Shown here piece after piece: positions 51,541-60,788 of a DNA stretch of 64,000 nt (the first letter of the stretch is position 1; each line of letters opens with the position of its first letter). Made by a program: the position numbers and the translations under genes. The notes under the pieces were generated by a model. That model saw nothing but the letters and a program-made list of their open reading frames with translations. It searched no databases and was not told the DNA's origin. The DNA is from Cupriavidus alkaliphilus (GTDB lineage: Bacteria > Pseudomonadota > Gammaproteobacteria > Burkholderiales > Burkholderiaceae): positions 241,508 to 305,507 of the forward strand of contig NZ_FMAD01000008.1 in the NCBI RefSeq assembly GCF_900094595.1, written 5' to 3'.

Positions 51541-53073
51541 ATGTCGACCCAACCTTCCCAGACTCCCTCCGCCGGCGCATCCGCGCCCGCCTTGCGCCGC
51601 ACCCTGCGCGCGCGCCATCTCACCATGATCGCCATCGGCGGCTCGATCGGCACGGGGCTGTTCGTGGCCTCCGGGGCCACCATCGCGCAAGCCGGGCCCG
51701 GCGGCGCGCTGGCCGCCTATATCCTGATCGGCGCGATGGTCTATTTCCTGATGACCAGCCTGGGCGAACTGGCCGCCTACATGCCAGTGTCGGGCTCGTT
51801 CGCCACCTATGGCGCGCGCTATGTCGACGAGGGCTTCGGCTTCGCGCTGGGCTGGAACTACTGGTACAACTGGGCGGTGACGATCGCGGTGGAACTGGCC
51901 GCGGCGCAGCTGGTGATGCAGTACTGGTTCCCCGACACGCCCGGCGTGCTGTGGAGCGCGCTGTTTCTCGGCCTGATGTTCGCGCTCAATGCGATCTCGG
52001 TGCGCGGCTTCGGCGAGGCCGAATACTGGTGCGCGCTGGTCAAGGTGGTGACCGTGGTCGCCTTTATCGGCATCGGCACGCTGATGATCTTCGGCATCCT
52101 GCGTGGCGACATGGCGGCCAGCCACGGCCTGGCCAACCTGACCACCGGCGACGCACCCTTTGTCGGCGGGCTGCCCGCGCTGATCGGCGTGGCCATGATT
52201 GCCGGCTTCTCGTTCCAGGGCACCGAGCTGATCGGCGTCGCCGCCGGCGAATCGGCCGATCCGGCGAAGAACATCCCGCGCGCGGTGCGCCAGGTGTTCT
52301 GGCGCATCCTGCTGTTCTACGTGCTGGCGATCCTGATCATCGGCATCCTGATTCCCTACACCGACCCCAGCCTGCTCAAGAGCGATGTGCAGACCGTGGG
52401 CGTGAGCCCGTTCACGCTGGTGTTCCGTCATGCGGGCCTGGCCTTTGCCGCCGGCGTGATGAACGCGGTGATCCTGACGGCGGTGCTGTCGGCGGGCAAC
52501 TCCGGCATGTATGCGTCGACCCGCATGCTGTACAACCTGGCCACCGAGGGCCGCGCGCCGCGCGTGTTTGCCCGGCTGACGCGCAACGGCGTGCCGCTGG
52601 TGGCGCTGCTGGCCACCACCGCGGTCGGCGCGCTGTGCTTCCTGACCTCGCTGTTCGAAAGCAAGTCGGTGTACCTGTGGCTGCTGAACCTGTCGGGCAT
52701 GACCGGCTTCATTGCCTGGCTCGGCATCGCCGTCAGCCATTACCGCTTCCGCAAGGGCTTTGTCGCCCAGGGGCATGACCTGGACCGCCTGCCCTATCGC
52801 TCGCCGTTCTTTCCCTACGGGCCGATCTTTGCCTTCGGGCTGTGCCTGGTGGTGACGCTGGGCCAGAACTACCAGGCCTTTACCAGCGGCAAGATCGACT
52901 GGGTCAGCGTGGCCGCCACCTATATCGGCATTCCGATCTTCCTGCTGATCTGGCTGGGCTACCGCATCGCGCGCAAGACGCGCTTCGTGCCCTATGCCGA
53001 GATGGAATTCCCCGCGCTGCCGGCCCGCGATGCCGCCGTAACGCGCACCGCCGTGCCGGTGGCCAGTGAATAG
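51541..53073 (+). CDS. Amino-acid permease (APC family, LysP-like)
   Basis: A 510-residue transporter with twelve predicted helices. Family motifs are IAIGGSIGTGLFVASGATIA, the sixth-helix region GFSFQGTELIGVAAGESADP, and AVLSAGNSGMYASTRMLYNL. The overall pattern is nearest to basic amino-acid permeases of the LysP type. ATG 51541 is chosen from the predicted N-terminal polar tail. The amidohydrolase gene follows after 68 bases. Confidence 0.85.
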   Translation: MSTQPSQTPSAGASAPALRRTLRARHLTMIAIGGSIGTGLFVASGATIAQAGPGGALAAYILIGAMVYFLMTSLGELAAYMPVSGSFATYGARYVDEGFGFALGWNYWYNWAVTIAVELAAAQLVMQYWFPDTPGVLWSALFLGLMFALNAISVRGFGEAEYWCALVKVVTVVAFIGIGTLMIFGILRGDMAASHGLANLTTGDAPFVGGLPALIGVAMIAGFSFQGTELIGVAAGESADPAKNIPRAVRQVFWRILLFYVLAILIIGILIPYTDPSLLKSDVQTVGVSPFTLVFRHAGLAFAAGVMNAVILTAVLSAGNSGMYASTRMLYNLATEGRAPRVFARLTRNGVPLVALLATTAVGALCFLTSLFESKSVYLWLLNLSGMTGFIAWLGIAVSHYRFRKGFVAQGHDLDRLPYRSPFFPYGPIFAFGLCLVVTLGQNYQAFTSGKIDWVSVAATYIGIPIFLLIWLGYRIARKTRFVPYAEMEFPALPARDAAVTRTAVPVASE

Positions 53074-53141
53074 GCGCCGTTCCCGGGCGCCTGGCAATCC
53101 GCAGTAACAAGTAAAAAAGCACAACAACAAGGAGCATCGCT

Positions 53142-54818
53142 TTGAAGAAAGCAATCCGCATCAGCCTGCTGGCGCTTGGCGCCGGCATGGCCCTGGGCCT
53201 GCCCGCGCACGCCGCGCCCACCCTGGTGGAATCGGTGCAGGGCTATACCCTGCAGCAGGACAAGGTCACCCGCTTCACCGGGCTGGTATTCGACCAGGGC
53301 AAGGTGCTGGCCACCGGGGACGCTGCCGCCCTGCGCGCGCAGTATCCGGGCGCGCAGCGCATCGACGGCCAGGGCAAGACCCTGCTGCCGGGCCTGATCG
53401 ATGCCCACGGCCACGTGTTCCGCCTGGGCTTCAAGACCACCGAGATCTCGCTGTCGGGCACGCGCACGCTGGCCGAGGCGCAGGGCATGATCCGCGCCTA
53501 TGGCGACAAGAACCCGCAGCGCAAGTGGCTGCTGGGCTATGGCTGGAACCAGGTGAACTGGAAGCTGGGCCGCTTCCCGACCGCGGCGGAGCTCGACGCC
53601 GCGGTGTCGGACCGGCCGGTGCGGCTGGTGCGCGTCGACGGCCACGCCGCGTGGCTGAACACCAAGGCGCTGCAGGCCGCCGGCATCACGCGCGACACCA
53701 GGAACCCGGCCGGCGGGCGCATCGAGCGCGATGCCAGCGGCAACCCCACCGGCGTGCTGGTCGACAAGGCCATGGCGCTGGTCAACAACGTGATCCCGCC
53801 GTACAGCGACGACGACCGCCGCGCCGCGCTGGCCGCCGCGCTGGCGCACATGAACGCGCTCGGCCTGACCGCGGCGGGCGACGCCGGCGTGACCGTCGCC
53901 GAAGACCGCATCTACCGCGAGTTCGCCGACCAGGGCAAGCTGACCACCCGCATCTACGGCATGATCCGCGACACCGGCGACGACTTCAAGGCGCTGTCGG
54001 CCAAGGGGCCGCTGTCGGGCTACGGCAATGACCGCTACTACCTGCGCGCGGTCAAGCTGTACGGCGACGGCGCGCTCGGCAGCCGCGGTGCGGCGCTGAT
54101 GGCACCGTACTCGGACGACCACGTGCACAGCGGCCTGCTGTTCATGAGCGATGCCGCCATGCAGACCGCGGTCAAGACCGCGATCAAGGCCGGCTACCAG
54201 GTCAACATCCACGCCATCGGCGACGCCACCAACCACCAGGTGCTGGACGCCATGGAAGCGGCGTACAAGGATGTGGGCGGACGCGAGCTGCGCAACCGCG
54301 TCGAGCACGCACAGGTGATCGCGCTGCCGGACATCCCGCGCTTCAAGTCCCTGGACCTGATCGCGTCGATGCAGCCCACGCACGCGACCAGCGACATGAA
54401 CATGGCAGAAGACCGCGTCGGCAAGGACCGCATCAAGGGCGCCTACGCCTGGCAGACGCTGCTGCGCCAGGGCACCGTGATCGCGGGCGGTTCGGACTTC
54501 CCGGTGGAATCGGCCAACCCGTTCTACGGCCTGCACGCGGCGGTCACCCGCACCGACCATGAAGGCCGCCCGATCAAGGGCTGGCATGCGGAAGAAGCCA
54601 TGACCCTGCCGCAGGCCTTCCGCGCCTTCACGCTGGACGCGGCCTACGCCGAGCACCAGGAGAAGACGCTGGGCTCGCTCGAGCCGGGCAAGTGGGCGGA
54701 CTTTATCCTGGTCGACCAGGACCTGTTCAAGGTCAAGCCTGCCGATATCTGGAAGACGCAGGTGCTGGAGACGTGGGTGGCCGGAGAACGTGTTTACGTG
54801 AAGGACGGCAAGCGGTAA
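53142..54818 (+). CDS. Exported amidohydrolase (YtcJ family)
   Basis: A 558-residue enzyme with a signal peptide (cleaved near AHAA, residue 25). The amidohydrolase metal motif is LLPGLIDAHGHVFRLG; later His/Asp ligands are in NIHAIGDATNHQ, RVEHAQVIALPD and GGSDFPVESANP. The PARALOG-type W-rich RKWLLGYGWNQVNWKLGRFP is a hallmark of the YtcJ branch, which cleaves N-substituted amides or N-acyl compounds. Translation seems to start at TTG 53142 with AAGGAG upstream. The permease before it may import the released amino acid. Confidence 0.85.
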   Translation: MKKAIRISLLALGAGMALGLPAHAAPTLVESVQGYTLQQDKVTRFTGLVFDQGKVLATGDAAALRAQYPGAQRIDGQGKTLLPGLIDAHGHVFRLGFKTTEISLSGTRTLAEAQGMIRAYGDKNPQRKWLLGYGWNQVNWKLGRFPTAAELDAAVSDRPVRLVRVDGHAAWLNTKALQAAGITRDTRNPAGGRIERDASGNPTGVLVDKAMALVNNVIPPYSDDDRRAALAAALAHMNALGLTAAGDAGVTVAEDRIYREFADQGKLTTRIYGMIRDTGDDFKALSAKGPLSGYGNDRYYLRAVKLYGDGALGSRGAALMAPYSDDHVHSGLLFMSDAAMQTAVKTAIKAGYQVNIHAIGDATNHQVLDAMEAAYKDVGGRELRNRVEHAQVIALPDIPRFKSLDLIASMQPTHATSDMNMAEDRVGKDRIKGAYAWQTLLRQGTVIAGGSDFPVESANPFYGLHAAVTRTDHEGRPIKGWHAEEAMTLPQAFRAFTLDAAYAEHQEKTLGSLEPGKWADFILVDQDLFKVKPADIWKTQVLETWVAGERVYVKDGKR

Positions 54819-54868
54819 GCAAGCGGTAGCGCACCGCCGAGTTCCAGGGGTGATGCAGGTGCGCACGA

Positions 54869-54944
54869 ATTGATGCGGTTGACTTCGTGGATGCGCCGGC
54901 CCTCACCCCCGCCCCTCTCCCGCAAGCGGGAGAGGGGAGAAAAC
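54869..54944. repeat. 76-bp intergenic repeat, copy 1
   Basis: Identical base for base to 60713-60788. It ends in a strong hairpin (CCCTCTCCCGC-AA-GCGGGAGAGGG, then GAGAAAAC). It lies between the amidohydrolase and the convergent cupin gene, and the flanks are partly alike as well (AGGTGCGC just before both copies). A third, shorter copy of the hairpin is at 32082. Confidence 0.9.
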
Positions 54945-54978
54945 AGGCGGGAAGGAAATCGCTGTTCGGGGGCACACC

Positions 54979-55404
54979 TCAAATCCACTGGTCGTTCTCA
55001 ACGGTACGCTCGCCCGCCGGACCGTCGCCCGTGTTCACCACGCCGCGCGGCTCGATCAGCAGCAGCTTCACTTCCGCGTCAGCACGGGGCTTGTGCTCGA
55101 CGCCCTTCGGCACCACCGCCATCTGCCCGGCCCCGAGCACGATCGAACCGTCGCCCGCAGGCCCCTGCCGGAAATCGATGCGCAACTCGCCTTCCAGGAC
55201 GATGAAGGTTTCGTCGGTGTCGGCATGCCGGTGCCACTCGAACTCGCCTTCCACCTTCACCACCTTGAACTGGTAGTCGTTCATTTCCGCGACGACGCGC
55301 GGTTGCCAGTGCCCGTCGATCTGCGCGATCTTGCCGACCAGGTCAATGCTCTGGCACTGGCCGCGGCCGGCCGGTGCGCGGGAATAACTAGCGGATTGGG
55401 ACAT
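54979..55404 (-). CDS. Cupin-domain protein
   Basis: A 141-residue cupin. Motif 1 is FEWHRHADTDETFIVLEGEL (two His and one Glu as metal ligands); motif 2 is VVPKGVEHKPRADA, including the third His. Single-domain cupins of this size include regulators and small dioxygenases or isomerases; no substrate is evident. ATG 55404 follows GGAGAG. It is 78 bases downstream of the AraC gene and probably in the same operon. Confidence 0.85.
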   Translation of the reverse strand: MSQSASYSRAPAGRGQCQSIDLVGKIAQIDGHWQPRVVAEMNDYQFKVVKVEGEFEWHRHADTDETFIVLEGELRIDFRQGPAGDGSIVLGAGQMAVVPKGVEHKPRADAEVKLLLIEPRGVVNTGDGPAGERTVENDQWI

Positions 55405-55482
55405 CGTTCTCTCCGTTCACAAGTTGACGGGTTGAGGATACGCATGCGCCTTGCGGTCGTATTGAACGATCGTGGGAGATTC

Positions 55483-56310
55483 TCAGCCGCCCCGGATGTT
55501 GCCCGCCACTTGCAGCCAGCGCCCCGGCGTCAGCCCGAAGGTCTTGGCGAAGTGCCGTGTCATGTGGCTCTGGTCGGCGAAACCCGCCGCCGCGGCCGCG
55601 TCGGCCAGCGACCTGCCCGCGAGCAGCAGGTGGCGCACCGCGTCGAGGCGGCGCATGGTCAGATAGCGATAGGGGCTGGTGCCGTAGAAGGTGCGGAAGT
55701 CATGCGACAGGCTCCAGCGGTCGCGCCCCGTCGCCACCTCGAGCTCGTCGAGCGTGACCACGCGCGTGCAGTTGGCTTGCAGATACTCGCGTGCACGGTA
55801 CGCGGCCAGATAGTCGCCCCGGGAGCGCCGCGCGGGTGTGCCGGCGACGGCGGCCAGCGCATGCGCCAGGTCGGCCAGTGCATCGCTCTGCTCGAGCGGC
55901 TCGAGCGTGCAGCCGACATGCTGCAGCAGCGCCTCGGTGGCCGCCGCGAGGCGTGGATCGGTCGTGACGCCGCCTTCGAGGAACGGCAGCGCGCGCCCGC
56001 CCAGCACGTTCTGGAACAGCACCGGCTCGACGTAGATCATCCGGTAGCGGAAGCCTTCATCGGTGCCTGCCTGACCATCGTGAGGCTCGTCGGGATGCAG
56101 CACGATGGTGTTGCCAGGCAGGCTGTCTCGCTGGCTGCGCCGATAACTGAAACGCTGCACGCCAGCGAGCGTGCGGCCGATCGCGTAGGTGTCGTGGCGG
56201 TGCATCGCGTACGCCTTGCCGTGAAACCACGCTTCGATTCGGTCGACGCCGTCCATCGGCCTGGCGTGCCGCACCCAGTCGGAGCATGAGAGAGAGGCTG
56301 GTCGGTTCAT
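55483..56310 (-). CDS. AraC-family transcriptional regulator
   Basis: A 275-residue regulator. The N-terminal AraC_binding part (HRHDTYAIGRTLAGVQRFSY, GNTIVLHPDEPHDGQAG) is a cupin-like ligand domain. The C-terminal double helix-turn-helix is clear: TLDELEVATGRDRWSLSHDF, GTSPYRYLTMRRLDAVRHLL, AAAAAGFADQSHMTRHFAKT, FGLTPGRWLQV. ATG 56310 has no strong ribosome site. It lies 168 bases downstream of the dioxygenase gene and likely controls this cluster. Confidence 0.9.
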   Translation of the reverse strand: MNRPASLSCSDWVRHARPMDGVDRIEAWFHGKAYAMHRHDTYAIGRTLAGVQRFSYRRSQRDSLPGNTIVLHPDEPHDGQAGTDEGFRYRMIYVEPVLFQNVLGGRALPFLEGGVTTDPRLAAATEALLQHVGCTLEPLEQSDALADLAHALAAVAGTPARRSRGDYLAAYRAREYLQANCTRVVTLDELEVATGRDRWSLSHDFRTFYGTSPYRYLTMRRLDAVRHLLLAGRSLADAAAAAGFADQSHMTRHFAKTFGLTPGRWLQVAGNIRGG

Positions 56311-56478
56311 GGTGTAGGGCGTGGAGGGCTTGCGGGTCCCCGCTGCGGCACGGTCAACGGGTGCGGTGCACGAGCGCCTGCGGAATTGTCGCACGGCACC
56401 TGCGGCGAGCCGGAAACTTCGATGCCCCTCCCCATCACCGCTTTGTCGGCGGTCCTGCACCGTCCGACAGTACCGCCC

Positions 56479-57399
56479 TCACGGCAATGGCGGCTTGGGC
56501 AGGCGCGTCTCGCCCGGCTCCAGTTTCAGTTCCACATCGAGGCGGAAGCCGCCCTTGCCGTCGGGTTCGAAATCGCGCAGCAGCGACCCGACCGCGCCAA
56601 ACGCCGCGTCGCTGAAGGCATAGGGATCGAGCGCATCGAAGATCTGCGTGGTCAGCACCTTGTGGCCCGGTGCGATGGCGATGAAGTGCAGGTGCGCCGG
56701 ACGCATATGGTCGCGGTTCTGCAGCTTCAGCAGTTCGCCGCAGGGCCCGTCGATCGGCACGCCATAGCCCGACGGCCGCACGCTGTCGAACCAGAAGCGC
56801 CCGTCGGCGTCGGTCTCGAACACCGCGCGCAGGTTCATGTCTTCCTGGTGTTCGTCCTGGTTCTCGTAGAGGCCGCTCGGCGCGGCCTGCCAGGTTTCGA
56901 TGCGCGCGCCGGCGATGGGCGTGCCGTCGATCGACACGACGCGCCCCTGCACGGACAGCGGGTCGCCGGTGGTGTCAGGGGTGGCGATATGCGCGCCGTT
57001 GGGGCGGACCGGCTGGTTGGCGCGCCAGAACGGGCCGATCAGCGCGGGCTCGGTGCCGCCGGCGGCCAGCACTGCCTTGGCGTCCATCAGCAGCACCAGC
57101 GTGGCCAGCCCGAGGATATCGGCGAGCAGGATGCCCTCATGCTTCTTCGGCCCTGTGGCCTGGCCGATGCGGACCATGAAATCCAGGCCGGCGTGGAGTT
57201 CCTCATAGGTCAGCTGCACCTCGGACGCGAACGCATGCGCATGCCGGATCAGGGCATCGAGAACGGTGCGGGTACGCGCATCGGCGGTGCCGGCGTTGGC
57301 CTTGAGCACGGCTTCCAGCAGCGCCTCGGGGGTGGCGGGAATCGATTGCGGGGCCGCGGCGGAAGCGGCGCTGGCGCGGGCTACGGAAGCAGAAGTCAT
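56479..57399 (-). CDS. Intradiol ring-cleavage dioxygenase
   Basis: A 306-residue non-haem Fe(III) dioxygenase of the catechol/hydroxyquinol 1,2-dioxygenase family. The ligands are Tyr in PSGLYENQDEHQ and SGYGVPIDGP, and two His in HMRPAHLHFIAIAPG. The N-terminal dioxygenase helix region (HAFASEVQLTYEELHAGLDF, MVRIGQ) is present. The DMNLRAVFETDADGRFWFDS segment points to the hydroxyquinol-type branch, with an unknown substrate. It opens an aromatic ring to a muconate-type product. ATG 57399; upstream cupin gene 126 bases away. Confidence 0.87.
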   Translation of the reverse strand: MTSASVARASAASAAAPQSIPATPEALLEAVLKANAGTADARTRTVLDALIRHAHAFASEVQLTYEELHAGLDFMVRIGQATGPKKHEGILLADILGLATLVLLMDAKAVLAAGGTEPALIGPFWRANQPVRPNGAHIATPDTTGDPLSVQGRVVSIDGTPIAGARIETWQAAPSGLYENQDEHQEDMNLRAVFETDADGRFWFDSVRPSGYGVPIDGPCGELLKLQNRDHMRPAHLHFIAIAPGHKVLTTQIFDALDPYAFSDAAFGAVGSLLRDFEPDGKGGFRLDVELKLEPGETRLPKPPLP

Positions 57400-57525
57400 A
57401 GTGTGGTCAGCTCTTGTGGAAAGTGGGGATGGAATCTGGCGCGGAGCGGGGCGTCAAAATGACGCCCCGCCCGATGCCGCAGGCGCCTGCGCGTTGACCA
57501 CGCGTCCGGGTCGCCGCGGACGTCG

Positions 57526-58080
57526 TCAGCCTTCTGTGCGCGGCTGCGCCGTGTCCGCCCCGCCTTCCTTGATGTAGCCGTCGTCGCCGTAGACCAGGCC
57601 GGTGGACGCGGCCGCCTTGACCACGTCCGGGTGCCAGGCGATGCGGCCGCATTCCTCGTCGGTGCCGCCCACCACAGAGTAGACCACCAGCGCGTGGTCG
57701 TTGGGGTTGCGGAATCCGCGCATCACGCCGATCGGGCAGGAGATCACATCCCACTGGTTCAGCATCAGCGAATACTGACCCTTCTCGCCCCAGATGACCT
57801 CCATCTGGCCATTCAGCGGGCAGAACACTTCCTCGGTCTTGTGCGCGTGCAGGCTGGCGCCTTGTCCGACCGGGATTTCGATGAAGGTCACGCCGAAGCG
57901 GTGGTTGCCGGGGATCGCGGGCTCGACGCCTTTGTTCTCGAGCACCCCGCGATTCATGATCTTGTAGATGTTCTTCTTCATCCCGGGCAGGCGGCTTTCG
58001 ATGAAGGTCTCGCCGTAAGGCTTGACCTTGCCCCAGCGCGCGATGCGGGTGGCTTCCATTTCCTGCGGGGTCGGATCCAT
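57526..58080 (-). CDS. Cupin-domain protein upstream of the dioxygenase
   Basis: A 184-residue cupin: FIEIPVGQGASLHAHKTEEV (motif 1 with two His and a Glu), CPLNGQMEVIWGEKGQYSLM, MLNQWDVISCPIGVMRGFRN (motif 2). The C-terminal tail ends in RIAWHPDVVKAAAST. It heads the short operon with the dioxygenase, and is probably an accessory enzyme of the same aromatic pathway. ATG 58080 has GAGGAAG upstream. Confidence 0.85.
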   Translation of the reverse strand: MDPTPQEMEATRIARWGKVKPYGETFIESRLPGMKKNIYKIMNRGVLENKGVEPAIPGNHRFGVTFIEIPVGQGASLHAHKTEEVFCPLNGQMEVIWGEKGQYSLMLNQWDVISCPIGVMRGFRNPNDHALVVYSVVGGTDEECGRIAWHPDVVKAAASTGLVYGDDGYIKEGGADTAQPRTEG

Positions 58081-58459
58081 ATTGCTTCCTCGGTGTCATG
58101 AAGTTGGGAAAAACGAGAGGGCGTTCGCCTCTGTTCGTGCAACTTTATGAACCGCCAACAGGCACGTCCAACATCATTTTTTGCCGGGCGCCATAACAAT
58201 CCGGTATCGGGTTTTGCGCCGGCAGACCGCGTGTGCCGGACCGGGATCCGGGTGCCAGACGTGCGGTACGCGCGCAGCAACCGGCGGTGGGGCGCCTGGC
58301 GCCATCACCAATCCGCCGTTGCTTTCACCACAAAGCCCAACCTTGCGCCTTGACGCCGCAGCCACGGGATAGGCATCATTCGGTCTTTTCCTAAATGCGA
58401 ATTATTCGCATTTGTATTGACATTCACCTACAGGCCTGCCTGTCTTCTGCTGTTCCATC
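58081..58459. other. Divergent regulatory region with Fur-type box
   Basis: A 379-base gap between the divergent cupin-dioxygenase operon and the siderophore-receptor gene. The Fur-type palindrome lies at 58393-58413; a TTGTATTG stretch follows it. There is no supported gene in it. Confidence 0.6.
58393..58413 (+). promoter_or_regulatory. Fur-type palindrome (iron box)
   Basis: AAATGCGAA-TTA-TTCGCATTT, a perfect 9-base inverted repeat in a local A/T-rich patch, 46 bases before the receptor gene start. Boxes of the form TGCGAAT-N-ATTCGCA are the usual Fur sites of beta-proteobacteria. It would repress the receptor when iron is plentiful. Confidence 0.82.
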
Positions 58460-60622
58460 ATGAGCCGCCAAGTCCCCTGCGCCGCGCGTGCGCGCGCACC
58501 CCAACCCCGCCATCTCGCCGTGCTGGCGCAACTTGCCGTGCTCGCCGGCTTTCCGGCGACGGCCGCGCTGGCGCAGCAAGCGGCGGCGCCGGCCGATGCG
58601 GCGTCGCTGCCGGCGGTGACCGTGAGCGCGTCGGCGGTGGACGATTCCGGCCTGCAGCTTGAGAAAAAGGCCAGCACCGGCGCGCTGGGTTCGCGCACGC
58701 AGCTGGACACGCCCTACTCGACCACCATCGTCACCGGCGAAGACCTGGCCGAGCGCCAGGTGGCCAAGCTCGGCGACGTGTTCACCATGGATGCGTCGGT
58801 CAGCGACAACGGCAACGGCTACAACAGCTGGTCCAGCTACCTGAGCGTGCGCGGCCTGCAGATCGACTGGCAGAACGGCTTTAAGATCAACGGCCTGCCG
58901 TTCGTGGCCTACGGCATCACGCTGCCGTACGAGCACATGGAGCAGGTGGAGCTGCTCAAGGGCCTGCCGGGCTTCATGTACGGCTTCGCCACGCCGGGCG
59001 GCATCGTCAACTACGTCACCAAGAAGCCGACCGACACCTTCACGGCGTCGTTCGAGCTGGGCTACCGTGCCGCCAATGTGTGGAGCGAGCACATCGACCT
59101 GGGCGGCCGCGCCGGCCCCGACAATATGTTCGGCTACCGCCTGAACGCGACGCATGAAGAAGGCACCCCCTACAACGCGCGCAATATCCGGCGCGACAGC
59201 GTGTCGCTGGGCCTGGACGCGCGCCTGACCAAGGACCTGACCTGGACCTTCGATTCGATCTACCAGGACCGTCGCGCCACCGGCCAGATGCCCTCGTTCA
59301 GCCTGTGGAGCTATGGCGATACGGCGCTGCCGGGCGCGGTGTCCGGGCGCATCCGCAACTTCGCCGGCGCCGACCAGCACCTGAACACCAACCTGCAGCT
59401 GTACAGCACCGGCGTGCGCTACCAGATCAATCCGGACTGGGCGGTCAGCACCAGCTACAGCTTCACCAAGGTCAACCGCAGCCGCAATGAAAGCACCTAC
59501 AACCTGCTGAACCAGGCCGGCGATTACATCGACCAGCGCTACGACACCGCGCAGAACCAGCAGGTGGGGCAATGGCAGGCGATGCTGGAAGGCAAGTTCC
59601 GCACCGGCCCGTTCGGGCACCAGCTGGTGGCGGGCCTGTCGTGGCAGAAGCAGATCGACCGCTATGACAACAACGGTTTCGGCGCGGTCATCGGCACCGG
59701 CAACATCTTCGCGCCGAACACCAACACCTATTACAGCTCGACCGCTTTCAACAAGGTGCGCAACAGCGACATCACGCAGAAGTCGGTGTTCGCCAGCGAT
59801 ACCGTTCAGCTGAGCGAGCGCTGGTCGGTGCTGGCCGGCCTGCGCGTGACCAACTTCGAGCAGAACGGCTATGTGCCGGTCACCTCCAGCTACAGCAAGA
59901 CCGGCGTGGTCACGCCGACGCTGGCGCTGATGTTCAAGCCGGTGCCCGCCGCCACGGTCTATGCCAGCTATGTCGAGGCGCTGGAGCCCGGCTCGATCGT
60001 GCCGGACGGCTACACCAACGCGCGCCAGCTGCTCAGCCCGATCCGCAGCAAGCAGTACGAAATTGGCGTCAAGGCAGACCAGGCCGCGTGGAGCGCGACC
60101 GCGGCCGCCTTCCGCATCGAGCGCGGGGCCGAGTACGACAGCATCAGCGGCGGCGTGCCGACGCGCCAGCAGGATGGCACCTCGATCTACCAGGGCCTGG
60201 AACTGGCGGGCGTGTACCGCCTGGGTTCGCAGTGGGAGTTCGGCGCCAGCGCGATGTATCTCGATTCGTATTACGACAAGGGCGTAGCCAACAGCGGCAA
60301 CCGCGTCGCCGGCGCGCCCGGCTTCATCATGGCCGGCCGCGTCAGCTACCGCGTGCCGTTCGTGCCGGGCCTGCGCCTTGGCGTCGATGGCAAATACACC
60401 GGCAGCACCAAGCTCAACGCCGGCAATACGCTCGACGCCGGCGGCTACACGGTGTTCAACCTCGGCGCCAGCTACAGCACCCGCGTTGCCGGCAAGGACC
60501 TGACGCTGCGCGCCGCGCTGAACAACGTGACCAACAAGCGCTACTGGGGCTTCCAGTACGAGAACTACATCCAGCCGGCGGACCCGCGCAGCATCAGCCT
60601 GACGGCGAAGATTGCGTACTGA
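58460..60622 (+). CDS. TonB-dependent siderophore receptor
   Basis: A 720-residue outer-membrane receptor. A signal peptide ending ALAQ (about residue 38) is followed by a TonB-box-like TVSASAVDD, the plug domain (VTGEDLAERQVAKLGDVFTM, LSVRGLQIDWQNGFKINGLP, GGIVNYVTKKPTDTF) and a beta-barrel ending in an aromatic residue (LTAKIAY). The sequence suits Fe-siderophore receptors of the TonB-siderophore class. The siderophore is unknown. It is Fur-regulated by the palindrome 46 bases upstream and ended by the terminator at 60648. ATG 58460 is used; there is only a weak ribosome site. Confidence 0.9.
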   Translation: MSRQVPCAARARAPQPRHLAVLAQLAVLAGFPATAALAQQAAAPADAASLPAVTVSASAVDDSGLQLEKKASTGALGSRTQLDTPYSTTIVTGEDLAERQVAKLGDVFTMDASVSDNGNGYNSWSSYLSVRGLQIDWQNGFKINGLPFVAYGITLPYEHMEQVELLKGLPGFMYGFATPGGIVNYVTKKPTDTFTASFELGYRAANVWSEHIDLGGRAGPDNMFGYRLNATHEEGTPYNARNIRRDSVSLGLDARLTKDLTWTFDSIYQDRRATGQMPSFSLWSYGDTALPGAVSGRIRNFAGADQHLNTNLQLYSTGVRYQINPDWAVSTSYSFTKVNRSRNESTYNLLNQAGDYIDQRYDTAQNQQVGQWQAMLEGKFRTGPFGHQLVAGLSWQKQIDRYDNNGFGAVIGTGNIFAPNTNTYYSSTAFNKVRNSDITQKSVFASDTVQLSERWSVLAGLRVTNFEQNGYVPVTSSYSKTGVVTPTLALMFKPVPAATVYASYVEALEPGSIVPDGYTNARQLLSPIRSKQYEIGVKADQAAWSATAAAFRIERGAEYDSISGGVPTRQQDGTSIYQGLELAGVYRLGSQWEFGASAMYLDSYYDKGVANSGNRVAGAPGFIMAGRVSYRVPFVPGLRLGVDGKYTGSTKLNAGNTLDAGGYTVFNLGASYSTRVAGKDLTLRAALNNVTNKRYWGFQYENYIQPADPRSISLTAKIAY

Positions 60623-60647
60623 AGGCCACCACACGCCCGCACCGACA

Positions 60648-60673
60648 CCCGCTCTCCGGAGCGGGTTTTTTTT
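60648..60673 (+). terminator. Terminator after the siderophore receptor
   Basis: CCCGCTC (60648-60654) pairs with GAGCGGG (60659-60665) around TCCG, followed by eight T residues. A textbook rho-independent terminator. Confidence 0.93.
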
Positions 60674-60712
60674 ATTCGTCGCAGAACTCGCGGGAATGAC
60701 ATAGGTGCGCGG

Positions 60713-60788
60713 ATTGATGCGGTTGACTTCGTGGATGCGCCGGCCCTCACCCCCGCCCCTCTCCCGCAAGCGGGAGAGGGGAGAAAAC
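60713..60788. repeat. 76-bp intergenic repeat, copy 2
   Basis: Identical to 54869-54944, with the same terminal hairpin. It lies 40 bases after the receptor terminator. Both copies have the same orientation and similar surroundings, which suggests a mobile or REP-like element. Confidence 0.9.
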
